Source of the DNA: Ailurus styani
Lineage: Eukaryota; Chordata; Mammalia; Carnivora; Ailuridae
NCBI GenBank assembly: GCA_002007465.1
Contig: LNAC01000003.1
Location: 13,976,203 to 14,040,202 of the forward strand
Reading direction: 5' to 3'
DNA: 64,000 nt
Shown here piece by piece: positions 10,562 to 21,269 of the stretch. Each line of letters begins with the position of its first letter. Position 1 is the first letter of the stretch. A program made the translations under genes and the position numbers. The notes beneath the pieces were generated by a model that had not been told where the DNA came from, made no database searches, and worked only from the letters and a program-made list of their open reading frames with translations.

Positions 10562-12709
10562 ATCAAGAGTAACTTTATTGACAGTTCAAGAACAAAGGGA
10601 ATAACAGCTATGGCTTATCAAGTAGCATTGCCTGTCACCTGAGTGACAGTGCAATATTATCTATTGATCTTTTATTTAATTTAGAAGTGCTCCTAAAGCA
10701 CATTTATTTCAGAATTTGTAAAGACACTTTAAGGAAAGGAAATCAAATTCTATATCCAAATTTGCATAACTTAAAGATCACTGCATTGTTCCAAATCACA
10801 TGATTTAAAGCATTGCTCTCAGTAAAATCTGTACTTTTGACCTTTGCTGTTTAGATTATTTTCCACAGTGTTAATTCTCTTTTTTTCTTCATCACATTGT
10901 CTTTCTTAGAAGCAGTTGAAAGTGTACCAATTAATTACTTTTCCTTTCATTCTAGTTCACAATGGGTTTTTTTTTTTATTTCTTTTTATAACCTCATGCT
11001 AATTTTCCACTTCAGTTAATGTAACACAAAACGAATCGGTCCCTTTCAAATAGGTAAAAATTAACTTAATATTTCTTTTCCTGCTAAAAGACGCACACCT
11101 TTTTTATATATTTCAAACTCCTGAAAATTACAAATTTAAATCAAATATCAGCCAGCAACAGAGTTTAATTCTCCTCTATCATTTCCATTTATTTTAGACC
11201 ATCTTCTCTGTCCTTTCAGTGATTGTACTGATTTAAATATGCCAAGTTATTAAATGCTATGTCATTGCAGCTTGCAAATGACAAGTTAAAGGTGGTGGCT
11301 TGAAAGGCCAGTTACTGCTGCAAGGACTTAAGAGAGGTCAATTTGTTGGTGTGGTCACCATGCATCAGAGTATACTTAACACTCTGGCCTCATGACCATG
11401 TTGCAGATTCCAAAAATTATTATTATCCAGATCCAGAAGTGTCATTTGTTCCTCTCTTACTCAAGTAATCTTAAATACTGGATATCAGAAGAAGATACAG
11501 AGTTTTCTAATAATATGTTTTCTTGTGCTTGATATTAAGGGCTTCTACATTCTGAGACCAATAGACTTTGAAGCCAGAATTTTTCTTCACAATGTTGGTT
11601 TGTAAACATAGAATCAGAGAATGCTGAAAGGCATCTCATACAGATGGTAGTTATCTGCTGACCTATTCATAAGTAACTCTGGTTGTCAGAACATGTGTCT
11701 GGCAGATTCGAAGTCTTCTCTGAGTACACTTAGATGTCACTGCCACATTTTGATCTGTGGTTTCCTTTTGGTGAAACCCAAGCCTTATTATCCCTGTTGT
11801 CTGAAGGTACTCCTTCTTTAGACTGGGTTTGATACAACTGACTAAGCAGAGACTGCTTGAGATGAACAAAAACTAATCTATATGACAAAATCCAAATATA
11901 ATTAAAGCATCTCAATTCTATATAACTGAGAGTCACGGTATTGACCAAAGACATGATCAACAATAAATTTAGATGCATTAGAGAGTAACTTTGTGATACC
12001 ATTTCAATCTAAGGATCTATAAAACACAAGAATCTGATGCACTGGTAGTTATTAACAAGTATAGATATTTATTTGTAGAAGAAGGAATTTATACATAAGT
12101 TCCTACTTAGCAAGTGATGATTCACTGTGGTTTCCTTTTTTTAATATTAATATATTGTGATTATAAAATACAGGGTTGATATAGAAAATGTTGGAGCAGA
12201 GTTAGCAAATTGAGTAGAGTTGGAGGTGTGGTAGAGGGGTAAGAGGTAGGTGCAGGGGCTAACAACCTGGAAAGGAAATTTGGCTAGTACTTTATCGTGG
12301 ATACCTCATGGCAGGATTTGGGCCATAATAGTGAGTGCAGGATAGTCTATGTGTAAAAAAGAAAATAAAAATTACTGATACTTCCAAATGTTCACTTATG
12401 TAATACAGTAAAATCTGGTGATTATGTTTTATATGAAAACATAATAAAATATAATAAAATATAAATATATTGCTTATATAAATGTGTTTATAAACTATTT
12501 TCTCTGAAATAATTCAAATCATTTGTTATATAATCATGTTATTGGTAAATTTTCATAGTAGCCACAGATTTATAGATAGACACAGAAACATCTTAAGTAA
12601 TTGTATAAGAATTATATGTCCAGAATTTATAGAAGCTCAATGGAATCAGGATGTTGAGCATAAGACCAAGAATATCATCTAGGGGAGATACAAGCTCCAG
12701 GAATTGTTA
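10562..12709. other. Mostly single-copy DNA, no gene seen
   Basis: About 2.1 kb with no CAN-SINE or confident older repeat. T-rich patches occur at 10860-11110 and an A/T-rich patch at 12420-12560. The 68- and 90-codon reverse ORFs at 11663-12002 overlap each other and lack recognisable motifs. Confidence 0.45.
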
Positions 12710-13205
12710 CAGATTAAATTGTGTCTTTCCCTTACAACAAAAAATTATGTTGAAATCCTAACACTTGGTATTTTAAAATGTGGCTTTATTTAGAAGTAGA
12801 GCCATTAGGGGCACCTGGCTGGCTTAGCTGGAAGAGCATGTGACTTGATCTCTGGGATATGAGTTCAAGCCCCATGTTGGGTGTAGAGATCACTTAGAAA
12901 TAAAATTTTAGAAGTAGGGCCATTGCTAATATAAATAGCTAAGATGAGTTCTCCCTAGAGTGGAGTAGTCCTCTAACCCAAAATGTCTGGTTTCTTTATA
13001 ATATAGATGACCACAGGAAGACAGAGACATATAGTGGGAACTCCATGTGACAACAAAGTCAGAGGTGAAATTCTGCAGCTGTAAGGTAAGGAATGCGAGA
13101 GTGCCCATGAACCACCAGAACCTAGGAGGAGGCAAGGGAGGATGCCCCTACAAGTTTGAGGGAGCACGGCCCTGTGCACACCTTGATTTCAGAAAGAACA
13201 GAGAT
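12710..13205 (+). repeat. MLT1-like (ERVL-MaLR) LTR, interrupted by a SINE
   Basis: AAATTGTGTCTTTCCC, ATGTTGAAATCCTAACACTTGG, AGAAGTAGAGCCATT and, after the insertion, GATGACCACAGGAAGACAGAG and CACACCTTGATTTCAG follow the usual order of MLT1-type LTRs in forward orientation. The sequence is decayed, and its 3' end runs into a CA microsatellite. Confidence 0.65.
12808..12908 (+). repeat. Short-type CAN-SINE
   Basis: A roughly 100-bp variant lacking the pyrimidine-rich body: GGGGCACCTGGCTGGCTTAG, GAGTTCAAGCCCCATGTTGG, GTGTAGAGATCACTTAGAAA, then AATAAAATTT. The flanks TTAGAAGTAGAGCCATT (12790-12806) and TTAGAAGTAGGGCCATT (12909-12925) are a target-site duplication with one mismatch. The host is an MLT1-like LTR. 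Confidence 0.9.
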
Positions 13206-13216
13206 TATAAGGGAAG

Positions 13217-13218
<2 letters not shown>

Positions 13219-13265
<47 letters not shown>
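13219..13265. repeat. (CA)n microsatellite
   Basis: Uninterrupted AC dinucleotides for about 47 bases. This run produces the spurious TH- and CV-repeat peptides in nearby frames. Confidence 0.98.
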
Positions 13266-13266
<1 letters not shown>

Positions 13267-13269
13267 CTT

Positions 13270-14640
13270 GGTAAAAGAGTCATCTCAAAATCATAGGAAA
13301 ATAGACTATACAATAACTAATATTTAGACAACTAGGTAGATATCCAGACAAATTAGATACAGATGTCATACTCTATACTAAAGTACATTCAAGTGGTATC
13401 ATAGATTAAAATGTCTAATATATATATATAAAGGAGAGACGGTGCACCTGGGTGGTTAAGTCAGTTAAGCATCTGCCTTCAGCTCAGGTCATGATCTCAG
13501 GGTTCTTGGATTAGCTGAGTCCTGCACTGGGCTCCATGCTCAGTGGGGAGTCTGCTTCTCACTCTTCCTCTGCCCCTCCCCTACCCCACCCTGGTCATAC
13601 TCTCTAATAAAAAAAAAAAAAAAAGAGAGAGATTTATTTAATGACATGAAAAAGTGACCTGTTAAACTATGAAAGAAAATTTTAAAACCATAAAAAGACT
13701 GAGAAATCTGACTATATTAAAACAAAGTCTAGGGTAAATATTCAAATAAAAAGATAAATAAGAAATGAGATAAAATATTATGTAACTTAAGTCTCTTCTA
13801 TATAAAAAGCTATACAGTTCATAAGAAAAAGACCAACACAATCAAATAAAAATGAAGAATCATATTCAAGTGATAGAAATGAAATATTAGTGTTTAATCA
13901 CATGGAAGATGTTTGATGTCCCTTATATGATAAATTTAAATTAAGTTAGAATGAAATACTATTTTTACCTATTAAGAAGACAAATATCAAATATTTGACA
14001 GTATCTCATATATTCAAGAGATTGAGGTAACAAGTACTATAATAGACTAAATGTGTACATTGGTATTTTCTCTATGAAAGGCAATTTGGACATAACTTCC
14101 AAATTATAAATACCCATATCTTTTGACTCAAAACTGTATATCCTATGATTATACTGAAATTTGTAAAATTATTATGTATACACAGGATTATTCACTGTAA
14201 CATTGTTTTTAATAGAAAAGTATCTGAAGCGATTTAAATATCTATTAATAGGAAACTGGTTGAATAATTGGTCACTCACTATGATAAACAATAACATACC
14301 TCATAGCTGTAAGTAAACTAAGAAACAGTCAAATGAATCAGAATGATAAAACTCTTAAAACTAATAAGGAACAATCTCCAAGTGATATGGTCATCAAGTG
14401 AAAGCAAAATGTGCTACAGTGTACGTTCTGTAAGCTACTATTAATAAAATAGATACACATACAACTTGCACACACATTTGCACACATACACAAAATGTAT
14501 ATATGTTCACATCTATATACATATTTACTTGCTTATGTGTGTATATGGGTGTATGTGTATGGATATCTAATAAAATATAAAATAAATTGGTAACATTAGT
14601 TTTGTTCTTCATAGAAGAGGAATTTCTTGGACTGAGCAAA
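13270..14640 (+). mobile_element. Old L1 (L1M type) ORF2 3' part and 3' UTR
   Basis: Decayed forward L1. AAGAAAAAGACCAACACAAT near 13826, GGCAATTTGGACATAAC near 14080, ACTGTAACATTGTTTTTAAT near 14194 and AAATATCTATTAATAGGAAA near 14236 follow the order of the ORF2 C-terminal region in old mammalian L1s. The 3' UTR grades into CA/TG-rich DNA near 14455-14560. Many stops, no function. It is interrupted by the SINE at 13441. Confidence 0.7.
13441..13624 (+). repeat. CAN-SINE, older subtype
   Basis: Forward copy with GGTGCACCTGGGTGGTTAAG, AAGCATCTGCCTTCAGCTCA, GGTCATGATCTCAGGGTT and CCATGCTCAGTGGGGAGTC, a CT-rich body and a poly(A) tail. AAAGGAGAGAC before it and AAAAGAGAGAG after it are a probable target-site duplication. 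Confidence 0.9.
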
Positions 14641-14690
14641 AATGCAACACCTTTCATTGTATGCATTTTTTTGGCATGTTTTGAATTTTT

Positions 14691-14885
14691 TTTTTTTAAA
14701 GATTTTATTTATTCATTTGACACAGAGAGAGAGATTACAAGTAGGCAGAGAGGCAGAGAGAGGAGAGGGGAGGAAGCAGGCTCCCTGCTGAGCAGAGAGC
14801 CCCATGTGGGCCTCAATCCCAGGACCCTGGGATCGTGACCTGAGCCGAAGGCAGCGGCTTTAACCCACTGAGCCACCCAGGCGCC
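14691..14885 (-). repeat. CAN-SINE, young subtype
   Basis: Reverse copy with T tail, AAGATTTTATTTATTCATTT, AAGTAGGCAGAGAGGCAGAG, GATCGTGACCTGAGCC and CACTGAGCCACCCAGGCGCC. Target-site duplication CATGTTTTGAATTTTT at 14675-14690 and 14886-14901, perfect. Confidence 0.97.
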
Positions 14886-15288
14886 CATGTTTTGAATTTT
14901 TTGATACTTGTAAGTAGCAAATACACTAAAATTAACCTTTAAAAAAATTAAGTGGGGAAATGGCATGACTTTTCCCCAATTTCAGACCCAGTTATTTTAT
15001 GGTCTTAAATGTCCCCCCCCTTTTTTTTTTCTTAAAAAACAAAAAACATCCCTTTAAGTGCACTCATCTGTGACTGGGAAGCTTGGAGCAAACAAATAAC
15101 CAGTAAGTCATTGAGTTACCCAATGACTTATGAAATGCAGAATGGTGTAACAAGCTTTTCTTACAGGACTACCGTAGATCAGTGAATAAAGAAGATTCAA
15201 CTGCAGTGATGCCATGGTCCAATCCCTATTCACATAGTCTACCCTGGTCTTAAATAATTAATAAATGAAATATAAGAGATAGGTACAG

Positions 15289-15463
15289 AGGCTCCTGGGT
15301 GGCTCAGTCAGTTAAGCATCTGCCTTTGGGTTAGGTCATGATCCTGGGGTCCTGGGATTGAGTCCCACATCTGGCTCACTGCTCGGCAAGGCGTCTGTTT
15401 CTTCCTCTCCCTCTGTGCTCTCCTCTCACTCTCTCTCAAGTAAAGAAAATCTTTTTTTTTAAA
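15289..15463 (+). repeat. CAN-SINE, older subtype
   Basis: Forward copy: CTCCTGGGTGGCTCAGTCAG, AAGCATCTGCCTTTGGG, TAGGTCATGATCCTGGGGTC, a CT-rich body and an AAGAAAATC tail. The flanks AGAGATAGGTACA and AGAGAAAAGTACA look like a decayed target-site duplication. Confidence 0.9.
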
Positions 15464-15599
15464 GAGAGAAAAGTACACAAATGCAAATGTTCATTAAAGG
15501 AGTAGAATTTAATTCTTGTCTGTCCAAGAGTACTTTCTTATGAAAAAGGATGAAAATTTCAGGCCCTAGCTTAAAACTGGTACGAATTTTCCCACTTTT

Positions 15600-16155
15600 C
15601 CCATCAGTATCTGAGGCTTATTCCCCTTTCACTTCAATGTGGAGTGGCCCTGTAATTGTTTCACCAATGGAACATGTAGAAGTGACACCATGGTGATATA
15701 TAAGGAGACTGGAAGCCCCTGATTCTTCTGCTTTGGCATACATGCTCTGGGAAAACCAGCTTAGAAGAAATTTAAATACCCAGAGACCAGCATGCTGTGA
15801 GGAAGCCTAAACCAGTCACCAGCGGATACCATGGGAGGGAAGAAGGAAGGCAGAGAATGAGGCAGGGAGAAATAAGCAGAAAGAGGGAGAGATGCTAAAT
15901 CACACACGTTCTAGACTTTTAATCTGAGGTTTGAGGCATGTAAGTAAAGACCACATCTTGCTGATCCAGCTCAGACAATATCACTAATTACCCCAGAACC
16001 AGCTGCCGTTTATCTGCAACCACATGAGAGATCACGGCACAAAGCTCCCACCTGAACAAATGAACCATCAGAAATATGAGAGATAATACTAAATTTTTGT
16101 TTTGAGCCACTAAGTTGGAGGGGGGGGTCATCACCTAGCAGTAAATAATCATAAA
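15600..16155 (+). repeat. MLT1-like LTR (ERVL-MaLR), forward
   Basis: The right part shows TGCAACCACATGAGAGATCA, then ATGAGAGATAATACTAAA, TTTTGAGCCACTAAGTTGG and a G run, which is the ordered 3' end of a MaLR-type LTR. The left part fits the same class but is too decayed to delimit well. Confidence 0.6.
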
Positions 16156-16189
16156 AAATGATTTGTAAAATTCTGTTATAGTAATTACA

Positions 16190-16870
16190 ACCTTCCCCCC
16201 ACCTTCCGCCTACCCCACATCAGCAAACAATTCTCTGACATCAGCTAGGTGTCCTATCATTCAACTCAAATTTGGCACTATCTACCTGGAGATTGCATCA
16301 GATCCCACAGTACTACAAGGCTGGACCCTCCCACACATACAAGTCGCAGGCGCAGATTGTTGCCTGTGCTTCTGATGAATTGGCTATAGATAAAAAATTC
16401 CATTGATCCTTTCCTTGGGTTTAGATAATTTGCTAGAGTGGCTCACAGAAGTCAGTGAAACCTTTTTTGTAATAGACTACCAGTTTATTATAAGGGGATA
16501 AAAATCAAGACCAGCCAAGTGAAAAAGACACATAAGGAAAAGGATATGGAGCCCCCATGCTCTCTGAGTGTGCCACTCTCCCCAAATCTCCCCTTATTCA
16601 TCAACCTAGAAGCTCTCAGAATCCCATTCTTTCAGGCTTTTAGGGAAGGCTCATTACATAGTCATGACTGATTAAATCAGTTGCCATGAGCAATGGATTC
16701 AAGCCCTAGCTGCTCTCCCCTCCCCAGAGGCCAGAGAGGTGGGATTGAAAGTTTTAACCCTCCAATCACAGGGTTGGGTCCCCAGGCAACTAGTCCCCAT
16801 CCCAAAGTAATCTAGGACTTTCCAAAAATCAATTCATTAACATTACGAAAGACACTGTGTGTTGATCTCA
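16190..16870 (-). repeat. Old LTR-like interspersed repeat, reverse
   Basis: Ordered phrases CCTGGAGATTGCATCAG, TTGCTAGAGTGGCTCACAGA, CAGTTTATTATAAGGGG, CAACCTAGAAGCTCTCAGAA and GGCTCATTACATAGTCATGA match a common mammalian LTR pattern that I assign tentatively to an ERVL-class LTR on the reverse strand. GC is higher than in the flanks. Family name not certain. Confidence 0.5.
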
Positions 16871-17135
16871 ACATTTAGGAAACTTTAAGAAGTTTAGGAT
16901 CTCTGAGGAGAAATGGTAGAAGAGCACATATATATTTCATATAAATCACAAAATCACAATTTGTAAGAGCAAATTGATGCCATAAAATTTTTGTAAAAAA
17001 AATGAAAATGTGAGATTGATTTGGGGTTGGGCAGCAGGCAGATGTCAGAAGGTCCTTTAAGAGACTGTTAGTGAATATGGAAACGAGAGGTGGGAATTTA
17101 TTATGATGTTTGTTTTTTTAAAGAAATGTGCTTCT

Positions 17136-17472
17136 GGGGCACCTGCATGGCTCAGTTGGCTAAGCGTCCAACTCTTAGTTTCTGCTCAGGTCATGATCTC
17201 GCTGTCCTGGGATCAAGCCTATATCCAGCTCCATGCTCAGTGCAGACGGCTTCAGATTCTTTCTCCCTCTTCCTCTCCCTGCCTCCTTGTCCCTTCATAC
17301 TCATGCTATCTCTCTCTCTCTAAAATAAATAAAATCTTAAAACAAACAAACANAGTCGGCTTAGATTCTTTCTCCCTCTTCCTCTCCCTGCCTCCTTGCC
17401 CCTTCATACTCATGCTATCTCTCTCTCTCTAAAATAAATAAAATCTTAAAACAAACAAACAAACAAACAAAC
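17136..17472 (+). repeat. CAN-SINE with duplicated 3' half across a single N
   Basis: Forward copy: GGGGCACCTGCATGGCTCAG, AGCGTCCAACTCTTAG, CAGGTCATGATCTCGC. The CT-rich body and A-rich tail at 17246-17352 recur almost identically at 17354-17462 after one N at 17353. The outer target-site duplication AAAGAAATGTGCTT (17120-17133) and AAAGGAAGGTGCTT (17473-17486) brackets the whole. The duplication could be real or an assembly join that failed to merge. The N favours the latter. Confidence 0.92.
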
Positions 17473-17486
17473 AAAGGAAGGTGCTT

Positions 17487-18130
17487 TTAAGTGGCAATTA
17501 CTGGCAATATCTCCATGTGTGGTAAAGTGGAACATAACTCTTTTTTGGATTTGTGGATTTGGCTAAGGATATTTCCAGGCAGAACTTTATAAAGGCCATT
17601 TAATTTCTTTTAGCTCTATGTGATAATGTCTAGACAGAGAAAAAAATTAAAGAAGGGACTGACCGTTCAGTCTCAGGTAGAATCTAGAGGAAACTTTTTG
17701 AGGCAGTATTTGCAGGATTCAAAAATGAAACATTTTCTCATCCCAAATCTCTCCCAGGAATATACTCTGAAAGTAAGAAATTTCCTCAATGAGTTATTTC
17801 AGGACACTGGTCATATTTTCAAGAGTGAGGCTCTGAGACCTTCTGTTAAGCCCTCAGAAATATGTAATGGAGTGCTTCATAAATCCTCTCAACTAAACAT
17901 AGTCCTCTATGTTCTCCGACTCTCAGCTCAAAGTTTATAAGAGACTTGTGGAGGTGCCTTGTGTAGTAAAGTGGGTTATAAATTAAAGCCCAAAGGTTTT
18001 TAAGGCAATTTTACCCACTTAGACTGAAAGGAAGAGAGAGTCCAAAGTGTAAAGAGATATTTAGGTCCCCGACTTTTTATGGGCAGGGAGCAGGTTCTGA
18101 AAATCATCACCTTAAAAACAAAACAAAAGA
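17487..18130. other. Unassigned DNA, possible old LTR or retroelement relic
   Basis: No family is recognised. A 106-codon forward ORF (17620-17940) spans part of it but has no recognisable motif. Composition is slightly less AT-rich than the flanks. Confidence 0.3.
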
Positions 18131-18226
18131 GGGAAGGAAGGAAGGAAGGAAGGAAGGAAGGAAGGAAGGAAGGAAGGAAAGAAGGAAGGAAAGAAGGAAG
18201 GAAGGATGGAAGGAAGGAAGGAAGGG
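18131..18226. repeat. (AAGG)n microsatellite
   Basis: GGAA/AAGG tetranucleotide array of about 96 bases with a few single-base interruptions (AAAG, ATGG units). Pure purine on the + strand. Confidence 0.98.
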
Positions 18227-19027
18227 GCTAAAGAAAAGACTATTTATTATGCAAAAGGAAATGACTCAGAAAATAGAGCCAAGATCTTAGCAGGCAGAGT
18301 CAAGATCAACAGAAAACCATTCCCACAGAGCAGGAATGAGCTCTAATCAAGGGATTGATGACATGCTCCACTTATTTCAGAATTGGTGGACCCCATACTG
18401 CTCCATGCCTTCTGTGCTCTCCTTAATTTGAAACACGTGTCAACTACAGTTACCCTATGACTGTCCCCTTTGCATGTCATGTGTAAAGAAGACAGATAAT
18501 TGTCCCTTAGTTCAAAAAGTCTTTAGGTCAATAGGAATAATACTCAAGATTCCAAATCCAAGCAATTGCACCCAAAGAGTCTTACTCTCACCTGGAGGTG
18601 ATTTACATGATCTTAAAACTAAGACTTGTACTTGATTCCATAATCGGATGAATTCTGAGAATTTTAAAAGGGAACGAGTGTATTTTGAATTTGTGAGAAT
18701 AAACATATGTCCAGAGGGTAGATTAAAGATCAATAGACATTTTTGGTTACACTCTCCACCAAGAGCTGAATCTGGTCTGGACATGTGGTTGTTTAGTAGA
18801 AGTAGAAAGTGACAGAAGTGATGTGTTAGTTCCAATTCTAGTATTTAAAATGAGAAGAATTTCTGTTTCCTGTTTTAGAACACATGTTCTGAGGGTAGCT
18901 AACTGCAGGGTAAGGAGTTCTGCTAACCTGAAAACTGTGTTCTGTAGAGAACCCAAGATTGCCACAAAGAATGGCCTCATGGAGGGAGACAGAGACCTAG
19001 CCAACCCTTAATTATCCATTTATCCCA
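18227..19027. other. Unassigned DNA with LTR-like right part
   Basis: No gene recognised. The part from about 18690 (ACATATGTCCAGAGGGTAGA, then GAAGTGATGTGTTAGTTCCA and AGACAGAGACCTAGCC) is reminiscent of the body of old MaLR LTRs, but the match is weak. Confidence 0.35.
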
Positions 19028-19479
19028 TTGACACTAGTTTCTTATTGCTCCTATAACAATTAACCATAAACAAAGTAGCTTGAAACAACACGATTCATTA
19101 TCTCACAGATTTCAAGATCAAAATAAAAATTAGTAACAGCAGCCTAAACGCAACGTATGGATAGGTCTGGTTCCTTCTGGAACCAGAAACTTCTGGAACC
19201 AGAGGAACTCCTTCTCAGAGGAGGAGGGCAGAATCTGTTTCCTTGACTTTTATGGTATCTAAAGTCACATGCATTCCTTGGCTCCTGGCCATTTCCTTGT
19301 AACACTTCCACTTCTGCTCTCTTGTCACATCTCCTTTTATCTCTACTCTCTTGCCTCCCCCTTTTAAGGACCCCTGTGATTACACCAAATCCACCCAGGT
19401 ATTCCAGAATATTCTCTTCCATCTCAAGATAATCACATCTGCAAAGCCCCTTTTCTTATATATTTACATGTTCCAGAGA
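19028..19479 (-). repeat. MLT1-like LTR (ERVL-MaLR), reverse
   Basis: AGTTTCTTATTGCTCCTATA, TATCTCACAGATTTCAAG, GGTCTGGTTCCTTCTGG, GAATCTGTTTCCTTGAC, TGATTACACCAAATCCACCC and ATCACATCTGCAAAGCCCC occur in the order of a reverse MLT1-type LTR. An 8-bp hairpin CTGGTTCC/GGAACCAG sits at 19167-19186. The ORFs here are chance. Confidence 0.7.
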
Positions 19480-20225
19480 CAGCTAGGGTATAGACTCCTC
19501 TACCTCCGGGGAGGAGTACTAGTCCATCTGACCTATCATCTGAGGGATAAGACATCTATGCTATTATCCAAGCTAGGTGGAACCTTCAGATGCAGCTTTA
19601 GCCACCATCTGTCAGCAAACACATTATACACCACCTTACAGCAAACACCATAAAAGAGATGTTGTACTGTGTTCAGTCAGTCCCCAGAAAAATGAAGGAT
19701 AATAAAGGCATACCTCAGAGATGTTGCAGGTTAGGTTTCTAACCACCACAATAAAGGGAATATCACAATAAAGTGAATCAAATGAATTTTTTGGTTTTCC
19801 AGTGCATAGAAAAGCTCTGTTGACAACTATAGTATATTCTATTAAGTGTACAGTAGCATTGTCTAAAAAAAGTACCTTCCTTGATTAAAAATACTTAATT
19901 CCTAAAAATTCCTGTCATCTGAGCTTTTAGCAAGTCATAATCAATGATCACAAATGGCCATATAAATAATTTTTTTAAAGTTTAAAATATTGTGAGAATT
20001 ACCAAAATGCAACACACAGAGACATGAAGCAAGCAAATGCTGTTGGAAAAATGGCACCAGTAGACTTGCCCAAGGCAGGGTTGCCATAGAACTTTAATTT
20101 TTAACAAACAAACAAAACCTCTGCAAAGCACAATAAAGCAAAATGCAATAAAACAAGGTGTGTCTGCATTACATTGTTATTTTTAAGCCACAAAGCTTGG
20201 GTTTGTTATACAGCAATATACAACT
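19480..20225 (+). repeat. MLT1-like LTR 3' part split by a Tigger1-like element
   Basis: The left piece (to about 19703) and right piece (20168-20225, with TTTTTAAGCCACAAAGCTTGG and GTTATACAGCAATATACAAC) read together as the 3' part of a forward MaLR LTR: the AATAA of its polyadenylation region abuts the transposon, and the AAGCCACTAAG-type motif resumes after it. Confidence 0.55.
19704..20167 (-). mobile_element. Tigger1-like internally deleted DNA transposon, copy B
   Basis: The left end AAGGCATACCTCAGAGATG and right end AAACAAGGTGTGTCTGC are decayed inverted termini. The interior runs ATATCACAATAAAGTGAATC, GTAGCATTGTCTAAAAA, AGTCATAATCAATGATCAC, CAGGGTTGCCATAGAAC. It has no transposase and the same internal junction as copy A at 580-1048. 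Insertion at a TA inside an MLT1-like LTR fits Tc1/mariner-type target choice. Confidence 0.82.
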
Positions 20226-21269
20226 ATAATTCTATAATTGACGAGAAGACCAGAATTTCCTCACTAGGTATCCAAGAAGAGAAGTGAGGTCATATACCTG
20301 GATCCTAAGTAAATCAAGTTAGGAGAGGAGGGTAGACCTCCCTTGGGATTCTGTATATTCCTAGGTTTATTACAGTTATTCTCAGACACTGTGATAAAAC
20401 TCTTTTGTGATTATATAAGGAGACCTGTCAATGTAGGGCAAAAGAAAGCAATCCACCCAATTGCTAACATATATTCTAAGAAATACTGTTATTTCAATAG
20501 AATACAATAATGTGTATATAATGAATGAATGAAAAATATTCCCACTTCTACCTAAATGAATAAATTATGGATGTCTCTTTTGCCTATATTCAATTGGTTC
20601 TTCTGTATGGTAATCTATCAAAAATGCAGACTGTGAAAAATGCAAAACACTATAGAATCTGGCAGACTACTGATTGTTCTTCAGTATCTGTTTGCCCACT
20701 CTTATATAATAATATTTGAATGCTGGGCAAACACCTGCTAAGGACCATAGTTTCCAGCTTCCTTTATATAACGTATCTGCATGTTGGCCATAACACATGA
20801 GTGCTCTTCTTTCCTTTTGTTTTCCATTTGTGGGTACACGCAGATTTGTTTATGGAAAACAATGTCTGTTGGGTGATGCGATGAGATGAAACTGGGACTC
20901 TAGAAGTCTTTGTGAGTTTGAGTGGATCTGCCAAACAGCAGTATTTATTTCCAGACTATTTAGTTAGAGAAATATCTACTACATTAGTTAAGCTACTACA
21001 TTTTATGATCAGTATTTTTTAGAGTATAAGCTAAATAAGGTAAAAGCACAGATAAAAGCAAAGTTCATCCTACCTACTATAAATTTAGAAGGAGTTATAT
21101 TCCAACAATTATGCTCCTAGAGAAAAAATACATATATAAATCTATCAAAGAAATGATAACTGCAGTATTCTTGTATTATAACCTGGGTTAGCTAGTAACC
21201 AAGGAAAATGGGTAGAAGTTACAAAAGAGAACAACAGTCATTTCTTCAGATAGGATGATTTTGCTTATA
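20226..21269. other. Unassigned DNA, possible LTR relic near 20660-21010
   Basis: TTTCCAGCTTCCTTTATATA, GAAACTGGGACTCTAGAAG and a TTAAGCTACTACATTTTATG end suggest a very decayed MaLR-type LTR at about 20660-21010. The rest is unassigned. Confidence 0.3.

Noticed and set aside
13047..13313. TH-repeat and CV-repeat peptides
   Set aside because: Both are translations of the (CA)n microsatellite.
17103..17432. 109-codon ORF with repeated serine/leucine-rich segment
   Set aside because: It translates the CT-rich body of a CAN-SINE twice through the single-N duplicate. It is a repeat shadow.
17620..17940. 106-codon ORF as an endogenous retroviral remnant
   Set aside because: No recognisable retroviral domain, primer-binding site or paired LTRs could be seen around it.
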